From Hofstenia miamia (lineage: Eukaryota > Xenacoelomorpha > Acoela): 64,000 nucleotides of DNA. The stretch is taken from contig SCFE01000045.1 in the NCBI GenBank assembly GCA_004352715.1, forward strand, positions 129,584-193,583, read 5' to 3'. The translations under genes and the position numbers were made by a program. Of the stretch, positions 11,291-22,420 are shown piece after piece. Position 1 is the stretch's first letter; every line of letters starts with the position of its first letter. The notes below the pieces were generated by a model, which worked only from the letters and a program-made list of their open reading frames with translations, had not been told where the DNA came from and searched no databases.

Positions 11291-13320
11291 GCTAAATAAG
11301 AGTCAGGTTTAGTAGAAAAGAAATCCATACAAGTTGATACACATTAAAATATTTTTACCCCATTCTCAATTGCTTTGACCTAGCTTTCTTAAGTTGGGAG
11401 GCCGATGGTTCTTTTGCAAGAAAATTATGTAAATTTTTTTAACAGACAAGGTGGATGGCGTAAACATCATCACATTATATTGAAGGTAATAATTTTTATT
11501 CGAATCTGTATCAAGTTTCAAAAATCCACATGGATTTTCAATATGGATTAATCAACAGGTTCATGCAAAAGGGGCACATCTCAAATTTTAGATATTTTGC
11601 TAGCAAATATTTTTTTCTAAATAAGATTTACTGGTATTCTCATAGGTTAGTGATTGCTTGCCTATTTTCAATTATTTCAAAATCTATAATTTGATATGAG
11701 GCATTTTTGCACGGACCCTCGAAATCACATATAGCCAATTATGTTGCATACATTGCTTTATTAATTTTCTTTATTCATGAATATATAATTATATCTGTCA
11801 AAGAGGTACAGATATGGCTGTGTTTTCAGCAAGATTTCCCAAAAAGTAGTTGAAGGAATTTCATTAGAAAATTTCAAGATAGGTCCCAATATGCTACCAA
11901 AGTTGAAAATCTGCGATTTCTCAATGCTTCTTATGAAAATTATTGCTATAATTTAAATATTAGTATGATCGTAGAGCAATGTCTCCCAGTTCAAGCAAAA
12001 AGTTTTGTTTCCAGAACGAAATTTTTGGACACTCAGCACACCACAGTAATTCATATCACAAGGTCTGCACTACACCACAGGAATAAAAATTTGCCCCTCA
12101 AATCTCCAAACATTTTTTTGAAAAACTATTAAATATTTCAATAAAAAGCATTTGTAGACAGTGATCAGTTTTTGTAAATTTTAATATGTATTAATCTACA
12201 TAAAATTATTATAAAATTTTGCAATTTAATAAATGTCTTCACCATTGTCATATTCTGCAAGTCTATTTTTAAAGTTTTTGATTTGAAAATTTTTTAAAAT
12301 TATTTAGGCTAGCTGCAAAAACTCCTGCCACACAAATCTCCACAAAACTCCCCACAAGCAAACATTTTACCCCGCACCACCCAACATGTGGGTTTGAGTT
12401 AAATTTGACAAACTCATCTTTGATTGGATTTAATCTTTCTTATCAACAAACGTTGCTAAGAAGAAATAATGCATTTGTAAAACTTTGCTTATGCGTGCCA
12501 TGAGACACACATTTTTCAAAATACCTAAAGATATATACAAGATTTCCACTGAATTATTAGAAGTAGTTTTCATCATTTTACTCAGTGGCGCAGATTTTTC
12601 TTTGTTTTGTGGAACTTGTTTCTATAAATTCGATCCATCATTTTCATTTTATAATCAATTATAGCCTTAAACATCCTAGTGTAACCAAATGGATATAATC
12701 GGATTTATAAATGTTTTCAAGCATTTTTCTTGAAGTATATTAAGAAATTTGGAAGTCTTTGGATATGGATCCAGCTGTATGAGTAAGTGTAATTGTGAAC
12801 ATTTATTCTAAAGTTTAATCCTGTGCCTGAAGTACATAAAAGTCTAAACTATTTTTCAATGAAACAACGGATTTTTTACTTTACATTCAAGCCCCATGCC
12901 TAGTGTTCAGAAAATAAAGCCCATGGGTGCAACGACGAACGTCAGAAGTTTTCCTTTGGTAGATAGATCATCCAAAGCTATTGAGGTGCACAGTGTATAG
13001 AGTCAGAGGTCACGGAGGAAATAATTGTGCAGTTTAAATATGTAATCTTTCGTTGAAATATAACTCATACAAATTTCGATTCAATGTATGCACACTAAGC
13101 TACCAATATTGTAAATTGAAAACTATTTTCAGAAAATGTATTTGAACGAATCTAGGCTAAAGCATTTAGCCAAATCCCATTGTACAATGAATATTACAAA
13201 TAAAAACAGTGAACATGAAACAATATAGCAAAGATCTAGTTACAGATTCATATTTAAATAAAACAAAATTGACCGTAACTAATACAGATCAGGGTCAGTA
13301 GCATAGCCAAGGGGAATGAG
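11291..13320. other. No gene seen
   Basis: AT-rich sequence without recognisable coding blocks, RNA genes or strong repeats on either strand. Confidence 0.5.
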
Positions 13321-13328
13321 GTATGCAT

Positions 13329-13645
13329 TAGTGATGTGCGGGTAGATCATTTTTAATGCCACATCCAACCGATAATAAATACTGTATTACCCGTACCCAC
13401 GCATACCCGAAACTTTCTACTGGTACCCACCCAAAAAACTAAATCTTCTTCCTGCTATTAAACATTTCGAATAGAATTCACATTCATTATATATTAATTT
13501 ATTTAATATATTATTATAAAATTTCTGTTTTTGAAAAAAATCTTACTTAAGATACTCCTAATGTGGAATGAAAGCGTAACCGTACACGCCCGTACCTGAT
13601 AATAATGCGCACCCGCACATACCCGCGGGTAACCTTCACTCACTA
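13329..13645. mobile_element. hAT-type MITE with 8-bp target duplication
   Basis: A 317-bp non-coding element. The left end is tagtgatgtgcgggta; the right end, read inward, is tagtgagtgaaggtta, an imperfect terminal inverted repeat. The flanks are gtatgcat (13321-13328) and gtattcat (13646-13653), an 8-bp target-site duplication with one mismatch. An 8-bp TSD is the hAT signature. Both subterminal zones carry many TACCCG/CGGGTA motifs. No transposase is encoded. Confidence 0.75.
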
Positions 13646-13669
13646 GTATTCATACTTCACGTCAAATGT

Positions 13670-13900
13670 AGGCATGGGACGTAATTTTTGGCCCAAGCCC
13701 ACCCGACCGATTTAAATGTATATAAATTTGTCCCATTTTCAATTTGCTATCCAAAAGCTAAATACGTCAGAAACATAATAAAATTTAAATTCTATTTTTC
13801 AACAATTTTTTATAAATTATATTGCACTTACTGCATTTGTGTTAATTTGCATGCACTGCTGCGTAATAATAAGTTATTTTAGGCATACCCCGGCCCATGC
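13670..13900. repeat. Dispersed repeat, copy 1 (see 35910-36250)
   Basis: Shares a run with 36130-36210: a ttttttataaattatattg block, then tgcact, then gcgtaataataagttattt against gcgcaataagaagttattt, with weaker similarity before it. The ends carry gcatggga and gcccatgc, so it may be another small inverted-repeat element. The family is not identified. Confidence 0.5.
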
Positions 13901-15426
13901 AAAGCTTTTTTTACAACCTTCAATGTGTTCTTCAAAAACCTTTAAACGGGTATTATTCACAAATTAATAGAAATATCGAATAATCTGAAAACACCCCAAG
14001 ATGGAAGATTCTCTTCTCTTTCACTTACGTTCTAAAACTCCGCCCAATTGTAGATACATCAACCTGGGCCTTTGTATGAATCGCTAGTTAGAGGGTACTG
14101 CGATGGCTGAATCTTGTGCGCGGCTTCATTGTATTTTGGTATTGATCCTACAGAATAGAAACTAGTTTAGATCAGTTATTGCTAGCATAAAGTTCAGCAA
14201 TGCTCACCGTTTGAATATTAGGTATGGGGAGAATTTGAAAAAAATTTATTGAAACATTAATTAAAATTTTCACGTGCTTCAAGCATATGAATAATGTTTT
14301 GGCGCAAATTTTCACCATATCCAAACATTTCCAAAATTCTTAAAAATCTTGAATGAAATATTTGAAAATTTGATTGCAACTAGTTTAACTATATAATGCT
14401 AAGAGCTAAATTCATCCTTAATGAATTATCACAATTTACATATTTACGAATGATTGAGTACGTACACTGTATATCACTTTTCAAAATCGATCATAATATA
14501 AGTTTTCGAAACCTAACAAAATTAAAAATTATAGAGAAAAGTATTTTAGGTGATCAACACAGAATAGTTATTTTTAAGTAAAAATTTGGCTGTAAGAATC
14601 ATAGTCAATCTATAAAACGTTCTAAAGTTATAAATCAAGCAAAAATCTTTTAAAAAATTACAGTTCAATAACTAAAACTACGTCAGCATTAAATGTTCAC
14701 ATGGGGTCAAATAGGCTTAGAAATTTTCATTTGAAAATTTATTTGGTTGTGAGGGCTTCAGATTGTATACATCAAAAATAGTCAGCCAGCATGCCCGCGT
14801 TACTCCTACGTTATTAATACCTATCCCTGTGAATTTTAAGTAGATGAAAATTCCAATCTCCTCTAATCACGAAGTTTTTTGTCTCTATATGTTAAATTGT
14901 AAGGAATTTTTTCAACAAAATCTTGGAAATTTGACAAAAATGATATGCGTTGGTTGCAGTGCGCAGAATAGGTCATAATTACAAAAACCACCAACCTATT
15001 TCTTCCGAATTTTGTCATAAGCTCAATAGCTTTCCGACAGACTAACCAGGGTATTTTCATATGGAAAATTTGTTGTCATACAGAGTTCACAAATAAGTAG
15101 TTTTTTCAAGGTTCTTGTGAACAATAACTTCATGTTATCATAAGCCAGCCTTAATGTAGTTAATGACTATCAGAAGTAATGCCATTATGTAAATATTCAT
15201 GTTTACATCTATGCTCATAATCTTATTTGAAATAATATTGTTAGTGGTAAGGACTATATTTTCTTGTACAGAAAGATATTTTAGTTTCATTATATTTCTA
15301 TATTTTATGTCAATATTTTTTCTGGTAATCCGGATAATTTGATACTAAACACCTTACAATTACATTGTCGTCCCAATTCACTTGCACAGCGTTCTAGCCG
15401 GATCATGAAGCTAATATATATATATA
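13901..15426. other. No gene seen
   Basis: AT-rich sequence without supported features. It ends in a (TA)n tract at the assembly gap. Confidence 0.5.
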
Positions 15427-15534
15427 NNNNNNNNNNNNNNNNNNNNNNNNNNNNNNNNNNNNNNNNNNNNNNNNNNNNNNNNNNNNNNNNNNNNNNNNNN
15501 NNNNNNNNNNNNNNNNNNNNNNNNNNNNNNNNNN
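15427..15534. other. Assembly gap, 108 N, inside (TA)n
   Basis: Run of N bordered on both sides by (TA)n. It is an unresolved microsatellite. Confidence 0.98.
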
Positions 15535-15689
15535 ATATATATATAATTCATTAATATCACATAATTTTGGTATAAGTATTGTTTCACTGTGAGCCACGAG
15601 TTGCTTATAATCGAATTCAATATCTTCATATTTCCACTTGCTTTTTCAAAACGGTTGGTTAACAGGTTTGTTTGTGATGGTCAGTTGTT

Positions 15690-16210
15690 GTATAACATGT
15701 GCTCTCACCTTTGAATTCAAAGACAATACTAATAATTTTGCATGCACGTCAAGCAATAAAGTTTATGTTGATGGAGAATTCATCGGAATTACTCCACAAA
15801 CTGTCATCCATACCATGGAATAATTTTCTGGAAATGTGATAAATGCTTTTTGCATGGACAAAAAAAATGCCTTTCTGATTAATCTCGAGAACAAACTAAA
15901 TGACATTCTTTCTAATACAAAAAGAATTGCTGAACACAAAGTACAAAACTCCATCAATCATGCGGTGGTCAATAATTCCAATTCTAAATAAACATGGTCG
16001 GAAACCTGCTAAACCGCAAACTCTACAGCACAAACGGATAAAGCTTACCAAAAACCATTTCGTCCTTTTCTTCCGAGAGAATGAAGGAACAGCATAGATT
16101 CCAATACGAGAGGAAAAGACGGAGAATTAATTCATAAAATAACCATGCGGAAAACCGTTCTAGACCATCTTTTGTACTGGAAAAGTTGCTTTTAATAAAG
16201 GAATTCAATC
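15690..16210 (+). pseudogene. Unrecognised coding debris, frameshifted
   Basis: The composition looks protein-coding rather than random, but no single frame is open. One frame reads KVYVDGEFIGITPQTVIHTM (15755-15820), meets a stop, then continues with NAFLINLENKLNDILSNTKR and NSINHAVVNNSNS to about 15990. After a frame change comes GRKPAKPQTLQHKRIKLTKN, followed by basic debris to about 16130. The basic C-terminal part could be a nuclear-localisation or DNA-binding tail of a transposon protein. I do not recognise the family. It could also be a processed or captured host fragment. Confidence 0.35.
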
Positions 16211-16750
16211 AAAACTACAAGTTATACCACATTTATCAAACCGTCATCTTCAATTCATTGGTAGACTAGAAAAATTGAAAGTGTCTATTTCAGACACGTT
16301 TTACACCAAAACCTATAAACCATCTACGATGATTTATTGATGACTAAGCCTTTTTGTTTAAATCATGCTATTTCACGTTGTTGTAAACCATATAATGAAC
16401 TTGCCAGTTGAATTATCGCAAAATACTTATTTTTAAACAAATCAATTTAGTTTTCCTCCGATTAGTGTGTGCAATTAAAATTATTCAAATTTCTTGAGAT
16501 TTTTGATTTGGAGAATCATGATCTATTAATTATGATTTTTCGCCGTATTGGTATCTCAGGAAATGTTATAATGTGATTGAAATACTATGTATAAAAAACA
16601 CACTCTGGAGTTCTTCATTGAAGCTGTGTCTAAGTTTCGATATCATTCCTACCCCGAGACGTGGGATCCTGTTAAACTTATTTGTAATTCGAACAATCCC
16701 TTTGTTATGTTATAATTTTTGTTATGACCGTTTGTACGGTTCGAATTCAC

Positions 16751-16786
<36 letters not shown>
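16751..16786. repeat. (ATT)n microsatellite
   Basis: About 12 copies of ATT. Confidence 0.95.
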
Positions 16787-16787
<1 letters not shown>

Positions 16788-16909
16788 CAATCGTTTTAAA
16801 TTGTAAATATTACATCCGTTCAACGTCAAAGATTCGTAGATTTTTGACAATTACTTAAGAGAAAATGCTAATATAACAACAGGTTATTGGTAGAATGGAT
16901 TATGCAAAT

Positions 16910-17248
16910 CAGACTTGTCAAAGAGCCGATATTTCTAAGCTCGGCTCGTTTATATTTTGAGTAGGTTCGGCTCGGCTCGGCACATAAAATCTTTCAATGA
17001 GGCTCGTTTCAGCTCGATATTTTGTTAAAAATATTGCGTTCTCAGAATTTTTTATATAGCTCTTCTTATTATTTAGTAAACATTTCTAAAATAAGATTAT
17101 AAGAAAGGCATATTGAATGAAAAAATAAGAAAAATCTGCATAATCAGATTACCAAACAGTACTGCAAATTTTCTTTGCTTAAAAAAGGCTCGTTTTAAGC
17201 TCGTTGTATGTCCAATACTCTGCTTGGCTCGGCTCGTTGACAAATCTG
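16910..17248. mobile_element. hAT-type MITE with perfect 8-bp target duplication
   Basis: A 339-bp non-coding element. The inverted ends are cagacttgtcaaagagccg (left) and, read inward from the right, cagatttgtcaacgagccg: 17 of 19 positions agree. It is flanked by an identical octamer ATGCAAAT at 16902-16909 and 17249-17256. Clusters of GGCTCG/AGCTCG occur near both ends, the arrangement expected of subterminal transposase binding sites in hAT elements. No coding capacity. Confidence 0.88.
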
Positions 17249-17261
17249 ATGCAAATTCTCT

Positions 17262-17755
17262 TCTTTTAGATATTCCATATTCCAAACCAAGAAACACATT
17301 GTCCAAAATCGCTGTGCACGTCCCATTTTCCGTTTAGGCTATAATGATCACATACCCCCTGCTATCATTGAACTCAGAATCAAATTTAAAATTATTTTTA
17401 AAGTATGTCTCATTGTCTGGAAGGTCTATAGAAATTTGGCTCCATGTTATTTACAGGATTTATTATCTCCTTTCACCAGACTCTCGTAAGATTAAAGTTC
17501 CTCATTTAATTGTTCCAATTACTAAAAAGGCGAAAACTGACTGCTTTTTCATACGGTGGCCCTAAACTTTTTAACTCTTTACCAATATCAATTAGAAATG
17601 CGGAAAACATTGCCACTTTTAAAAAAGAGCTTAAACACTATCTCTTCATTGAGAAACTTGACACTTTACATTTATATATTATTTTCTAAATAGGTGCACT
17701 AGAGCTTCTATTAGAAGGGTTGTGGGCTACATAAGAAATAAAGAATAAATAAATG
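17262..17755 (+). mobile_element. CR1/L2-like retrotransposon, 3' end fragment
   Basis: Encodes the last part of an RT ORF in shifting frames: QNRCARPIFRLGYNDHI near 17298-17350, then LIVWKVYRNLAPCYLQDLL near 17410-17465, a form of the KxLHGLAPxYL block seen in CR1/L2 elements, then a tail ending KHY-LF near 17640. A short 3' UTR ends in an aataaa-rich tail at about 17730-17755. It begins right after the hAT MITE's target duplication, so its 5' end is truncated or was interrupted there. Confidence 0.7.
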
Positions 17756-17756
17756 A

Positions 17757-19995
17757 ATACGTTTCAAGTTCTACTTGATTCAGCTGGTTTGAAGCGGCAT
17801 ATGACTGATGTGACACATCGAAAGCGTAATACATTGGATCCGATTATTACGTTTGACAATGAGGTGCATCATCCATTTAATATCATTGTTCATAGTTGCT
17901 TTGATTCCTTATCTGATCATTATCAGTGACGTTTAAATTACAGTTCCGTATTCAAGGAGAAGATACAAAATACAATGACCAGTTTCGAGATTAGAGCAAA
18001 TTGACTTATGATATACTATCTTCTGAGGTAGTTGCTTTTTTCAGTGCTGATTTCCACAACATGGATTTAGAAGCTCAAATTGGACACTACAACTGTAGTC
18101 TGCCTAAGATTGTAGATCCTCAATGCCCTTTTGTGACACTTAAATATCCCAGGCGTCATACTGCTAAATGGTATAATAGAGATATAACGATGGCAAGAAT
18201 CAAAAAGCGACAATTTGAAAAAATCTATCGATCTATAAAATCTTTTGATAAGTTGAACTAAAAAAAATCCCAAAACGAAGTTGATAGTATGGTGAAGAAT
18301 TTAAAAATTACCTATTACTGCGCTAAGGTTTCCAGTCATTTAAACAAACCAAGACAGTTTTATAAAATGATTGATGGACTACTTGGGAAAGGAAATGAGT
18401 TATTACTCATCGAATATTAACAAGCTTGATCTAGCCATTGAATTTAATTGTTATTTCCCTGATAAGAATAATGCTAGATGTAATATTGTTTGTGCTGAAC
18501 AGAAGGTTATTGATCCTCTGTTTACGGAAACACCTTTGTCATGAAGCGAAATCTAGTATTATTGATCCGATTACTTCAACATTCATTAAAATGAATATTC
18601 TAATTGTTTGTTCCAATTTTGCTTCACTTGCTGCAGGCAAGATGCCACTGGAACAGTATTGATAGTGACACCTTTATTGAAAAAATCTAATCTTGATTTT
18701 GATATTTTAAGAAACTATCGTCCAATTAGCATCATTGCTAGTTTGCTAAAGTTAATGGAAAGAATAGTGTTAACTTGCTCGCTTGAGCTTTTAGATGCTA
18801 ATGTGTTACACACGGTTTGTCAGTCAGCATATAAGACATACTATTCATGTGAAACTGCACTCACTAAAATATCGAATGACATTTTGACTAGTCTTACAAA
18901 TCATCAATATGTTTTCTTAATTATGTTTGACCTTTTTGTGCATTGGATACATTAGGTTATCATATTTGATGTCACATCATAGGCACTGAGCTAGATTAAA
19001 TCCTATTTATTTGGTCGAAGACAATGCGTTAAAATTGACAATTATTTATCGTCATTTCTAAATTCGAAATATGCCGTTCCTCAAGGATCTGTGCTTGGGC
19101 CGATTTTTTTTGTTGTGTATACGTCACCACTTGCTGATATAGCGCACAAGCAAAGGCTCTCAATACATTGCATCGCTTGAGATATGCTTAGATGAAATCA
19201 GGCTTTGGATGGCATCAAATTTTCTTTGTTTAAATGACGATAAGTTTATCTCCAAGACAATATGTTGCAAATCGTAAGAAAAAGAATTGTCATTTCCAAG
19301 ATTATCTACATCACTTCACATTGGAAATGCTGTAATTCATCCCAGTATTGAGCCGGAGTTAAACATTTGTGCATGGTTTGACAATGACTTTACTTTGTCA
19401 CAGTGTAAATTACCATATTTAAAAGTTATGGAAAATTCGCAAATATTTGGATCGCAATGCAACTATTAAACTTGTGAATAGTTTTGTTCTTTCTAGATTG
19501 GATCAAAATAACATTCTTTTTATGAAATTTCCTGGTGTCATTTAGAAAAGCGCAGAATGCTGCTGCACGATTGATATATTATAAACATCGCAATGAACAT
19601 GTGACTCAAATGTTTATTGAATTACATTGACTCTCTGTAAAATATTGGATATTGTATAAAACTGTGAATATGGTTTTTAAGTGTCTCCATGGAATGGCTC
19701 CAGAATATCTAATTGAATTAATTACACCTAATGATACATCATCGGATATGCTTCTGGGCTTTTCATCGGACTTGCTCTATTAACCTGTTGCTTTAATTTC
19801 ACAAATCTCTAGTTAATTTACGCGCTTACTTCGCTCTTCTGGTCCGTCAGTTTGGAATAGATTACCTTACAAGATTCGTGCATTTTCCTCTTTCGCTGCA
19901 TTAAAAGCCATGTTAAAGACCCATTTGTTTAATAGTGCCTATTTTTGATTGCGATCTTGATGAGCTAGTGCCGGCGCTATATAAATTTTGTTAAT
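17757..19995 (+). mobile_element. L2/CR1-like retrotransposon, 5'-truncated, RT catalytic block lost
   Basis: Starts in the endonuclease C-terminus (LLDSAGLKRHMTDVTHR near 17772-17825; SDHYQ near 17910-17925). A linker with WYNRDITMARIKKRQFEKIY (about 18170-18230) follows. The RT then reads TPLLKKSNLDFDILRNYRPIS (18670-18730), CQSAYKTYYSCETAL (18815-18860), VPQGSVLGPIFFVVYTSPLADI (19075-19140), and C-terminal parts such as HGMAPEYLIELITP near 19690-19730. TSPLADI is typical of L2. After ...DIAHKQ (about 19150) the text jumps to ...LNTLHRLEICLDEIRLWM, so the catalytic Y/F-ADD block is missing. Several frameshifts are present. The 3' end (gtgccggcgctatataaa...) resembles L2 termini. Confidence 0.8.
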
Positions 19996-20155
19996 AGTAA
20001 AAACAATCATGATACTTTAGCCAAAATTCGTGTATATACGTCAACCCCACAGACAAACATCAGACAAACATTGCGAATAGAATAGGTCAGAAAATAATTT
20101 TAGTTTCACTAAGTAAAGTCAAAGCTTGTTTTAGTCAAGCGAAAAACGGTTTTTT

Positions 20156-20297
20156 CATTCATTGACATTAGTCTACTTTAATCTTGAAAACACCACAACT
20201 CTTGGTAATCATGCAAGATCCAGACTCATTCATTGACATTAGTCTACTTTAATCTTGAAAACACCACAACTCTTGGTAATCATGCAAGATCCAGACT
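20156..20297. repeat. 71-bp tandem duplication
   Basis: Two identical adjacent 71-bp units (20156-20226 and 20227-20297), each starting cattcattgacattagtc. It lies between the plus-strand L2 3' end and the minus-strand L2 5' half. It is either a recent duplication or an assembly error. Confidence 0.9.
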
Positions 20298-20979
20298 TTA
20301 ATGTGTATATATAGTTGAACGATATGTTTTTCAAAAGTGTTTCCATTATTTCGTCTGAATAATTTAGATAATCTCTTGCATAAATTATTTTAAATTTATT
20401 GACTTTGGTAGTTATATTACTTATATATGTGCAAAGAGCATGATCACTGAATGATTCAAACGTGAAGGACTTAAAAACTAAGTCGGAATTTGTTAGGAAG
20501 TAATCAATTAAATGTTATGTCGTGTAGGACAGTCAGTATTTACAAAATGAAAATCGTATGTTGCGCAAAATTCTTTTAACGATTTTTTTTCAAAGTTATT
20601 AAAATAATTTATATTTCATTTGCCTTAAATTTTAAATAGTCAATATGGCATTTATTTTCAAATGATATAATTTCTATCCAGAGTGATTCAAATATATCGT
20701 GTTTAAATTCATATTCTAATTTACGTACCGGTTTTAAATATTTGGGAGCTAAAATCATGAGCCCGCCACCTTTATCTAATCGTTTTTTTTATGAAAATGT
20801 CATAATAATGTCGGTCAGGATTAAACAAATTAGGATCACTGTTATGCTGCAACCAAGTTTCGGTAATTAACAATATTGCGTTTTGTCCTATCTTATTTAT
20901 TAAGTTTAGAAAATCATTTCTGTTTGAATTGAGACTACTGGCATTGAGATAAACAAATTTATAGTTATTACAGTAGTTT

Positions 20980-21117
20980 NNNNNNNNNNNNNNNNNNNNN
21001 NNNNNNNNNNNNNNNNNNNNNNNNNNNNNNNNNNNNNNNNNNNNNNNNNNNNNNNNNNNNNNNNNNNNNNNNNNNNNNNNNNNNNNNNNNNNNNNNNNNN
21101 NNNNNNNNNNNNNNNNN
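20980..21117. other. Assembly gap, 138 N
   Basis: Run of N between the 2A-like segment and the endonuclease of the L2-like element. Confidence 0.98.
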
Positions 21118-21388
21118 TTAGTTTATTTTCTATTTGCGATTCTTCTAGAACTGGTCCTGGGTTGAGTTTAATATCTCCTGAAAGAAGTAATCTAATGGAA
21201 TAAAAATAGTTATTGAGGTGATTAAGAAGAAAGGTACTGAATTTAACTGTATATGCATAATATGTTAAATGGGGATGTCTTGAAGCATGTGGATGTGGAT
21301 TTATATAATATAGAGGTACATTTTGTAACATTACATAGATAACTAAATAATATATAATAAAATTTACCTTTTTTCTGTACATGTTCAT
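21118..21388 (-). CDS. Start of L2-like ORF2 with 2A-like ribosome-skipping motif
   Basis: Open frame from an ATG at 21386-21388 (MNMYRKKVNF...). A hydrophobic stretch (FIIYYLVIYVML) follows, and after about 60 more residues the segment LLLSGDIKLNPGP at about 21151-21190. The 2A consensus is D(V/I)ExNPGP, and 2A-like sequences at the ORF2 N-terminus are known from L2/CR1-type elements of several marine invertebrates. Here the conserved Glu is Lys (DIKLNPGP), which probably weakens or abolishes skipping. The frame runs on to ESQIENKL and enters the N gap. Confidence 0.75.
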
Positions 21389-21514
21389 GATAATTTAGAT
21401 GAGGGGGCGTCGAAAGAAGAGTTCGACGATTTGAAGAATCGGCAGCTTTTAGATAGGTGACATTTGGAATTCGAAATGAAGAGTGAGAAATTAGGCGAGG
21501 TTGGAAGAATCCTT

Positions 21515-22400
21515 TTAAGATGAAAGTGATATGAGCAATTCCTTGATGAGTAAGTGGATTCCATCACGGGCGAAGAGGTTGGAGTTGATACTTCGTGGTG
21601 AATTCAGAAAGCTTTTGAAGACTGGAATAATATTGAATTTATTAGGAGAGAGACGTGATAAGGCTTCATTAAATCTAGTGATGACATGATTCTTTTGTAC
21701 AGCAGAATGTTTACAGACTGGAGTAATTTCTAGGAAATAGATGAACCGCGGAGTGAATTTTCGATGGATTAAAGATACAAGATGATTGATGTTCTGTTGA
21801 AATTGTTTGATGTCGGTAGATTTGAGTGCATCAATGAGGCCTTTATTTATGAAGACGGAGTTGATGTGCGTTGTAGGATAATTCTGGATCTTCTGAGAGA
21901 GTTGATGAGAGTTGTGACCAGGATATGAGTGAATTGTTGTTGCTTGATTTGAAAAAAGATTGTGAGAACGGACATACTTCAAGATACTGATTCCAATGAT
22001 GAGAGAGGTAGTTTCGGGCTTGATAGATTTTACAGATAAATGAGGCTTGAGATGAGTGTGTTGTTGACAGACATTTTGAGGTTGAGGTGAAAGATTTTCT
22101 GGATGATATCGACAGAAAGATTCATATCGATGAGGAGAAGGTGAAGGCGATCTGGAGTTTGTTACATTAAAAGGAGTGTATGATGGAGTTTCTTCTGAGA
22201 ATGTAGGACTAGTGGTAGAGGCTGATGCTGAACTGAGAGAGTTTTTGAAAAGGATCAGCAGAGCTTCAGCGGCATTTTCTTTATTAAGACGAGAGAAGAG
22301 TTGATGAAGTGGCGTTTTCTTTTTATCTTGATAAAAGCATTTGCCGCATCCAGGGACGTAGCACCAGCAAACACGTTCGAAATGATTGCTTCGCGGAGCG
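21515..22400 (-). pseudogene. L2-like ORF1: Cys-rich start and SGNH/GDSL esterase-like domain
   Basis: Near 22320-22380 one frame gives CWCYVPGCGKCFYQDKKK, a small zinc-finger-like cluster. A Ser/Pro-rich linker follows (about 22090-22260), then the esterase-like domain. Block I reads TTSLIIGISILKYV near 21965-22015, where GDS is expected. Further blocks are YPGHNSHQLSQKI (about 21890-21925) and the C-terminal ARDGIHLLIKELL (about 21525-21560), which supplies the Asp-x-x-His of SGNH hydrolases. ORF1 proteins with an esterase domain are known in CR1/L2 elements. The DGIHL motif is intact, but the Asp of GDS is replaced and there are frame changes, so activity is doubtful. From 21982 down the frame is open for 155 codons. 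Confidence 0.6.
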
Positions 22401-22420
22401 CATAAAATAATGATAATAAT

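Larger units (their letters stand above)
20330..22420 (-). mobile_element. L2/CR1-like retrotransposon, 5' half only (ORF1 plus start of ORF2)
   Basis: Read from 22420 downwards: ORF1 with a small Cys-rich start and an SGNH-esterase-like domain, then ORF2 beginning with a 2A-like peptide, an assembly gap, and an APE endonuclease (LNASSLNSNRNDFLNLI near 20900-20955, LLITETWL near 20855-20880, a degraded SLIDYF...SDHAL near 20430-20510). The RT and 3' end are absent. That is unusual, because non-LTR elements normally lose the 5' end. A later deletion or rearrangement at about 20300-20330 is the likely cause. The endonuclease and ORF1 both have frameshifts and stops. Confidence 0.75.

Noticed and set aside
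20156-20297. CRISPR or satellite array
   Set aside because: Only two identical adjacent units without spacers.
17757-22420. Twin-priming as the origin of the convergent L2 halves
   Set aside because: Twin-priming places the inverted 5' part upstream of the sense 3' part; here it lies downstream of the plus-strand 3' end, so the geometry is wrong.
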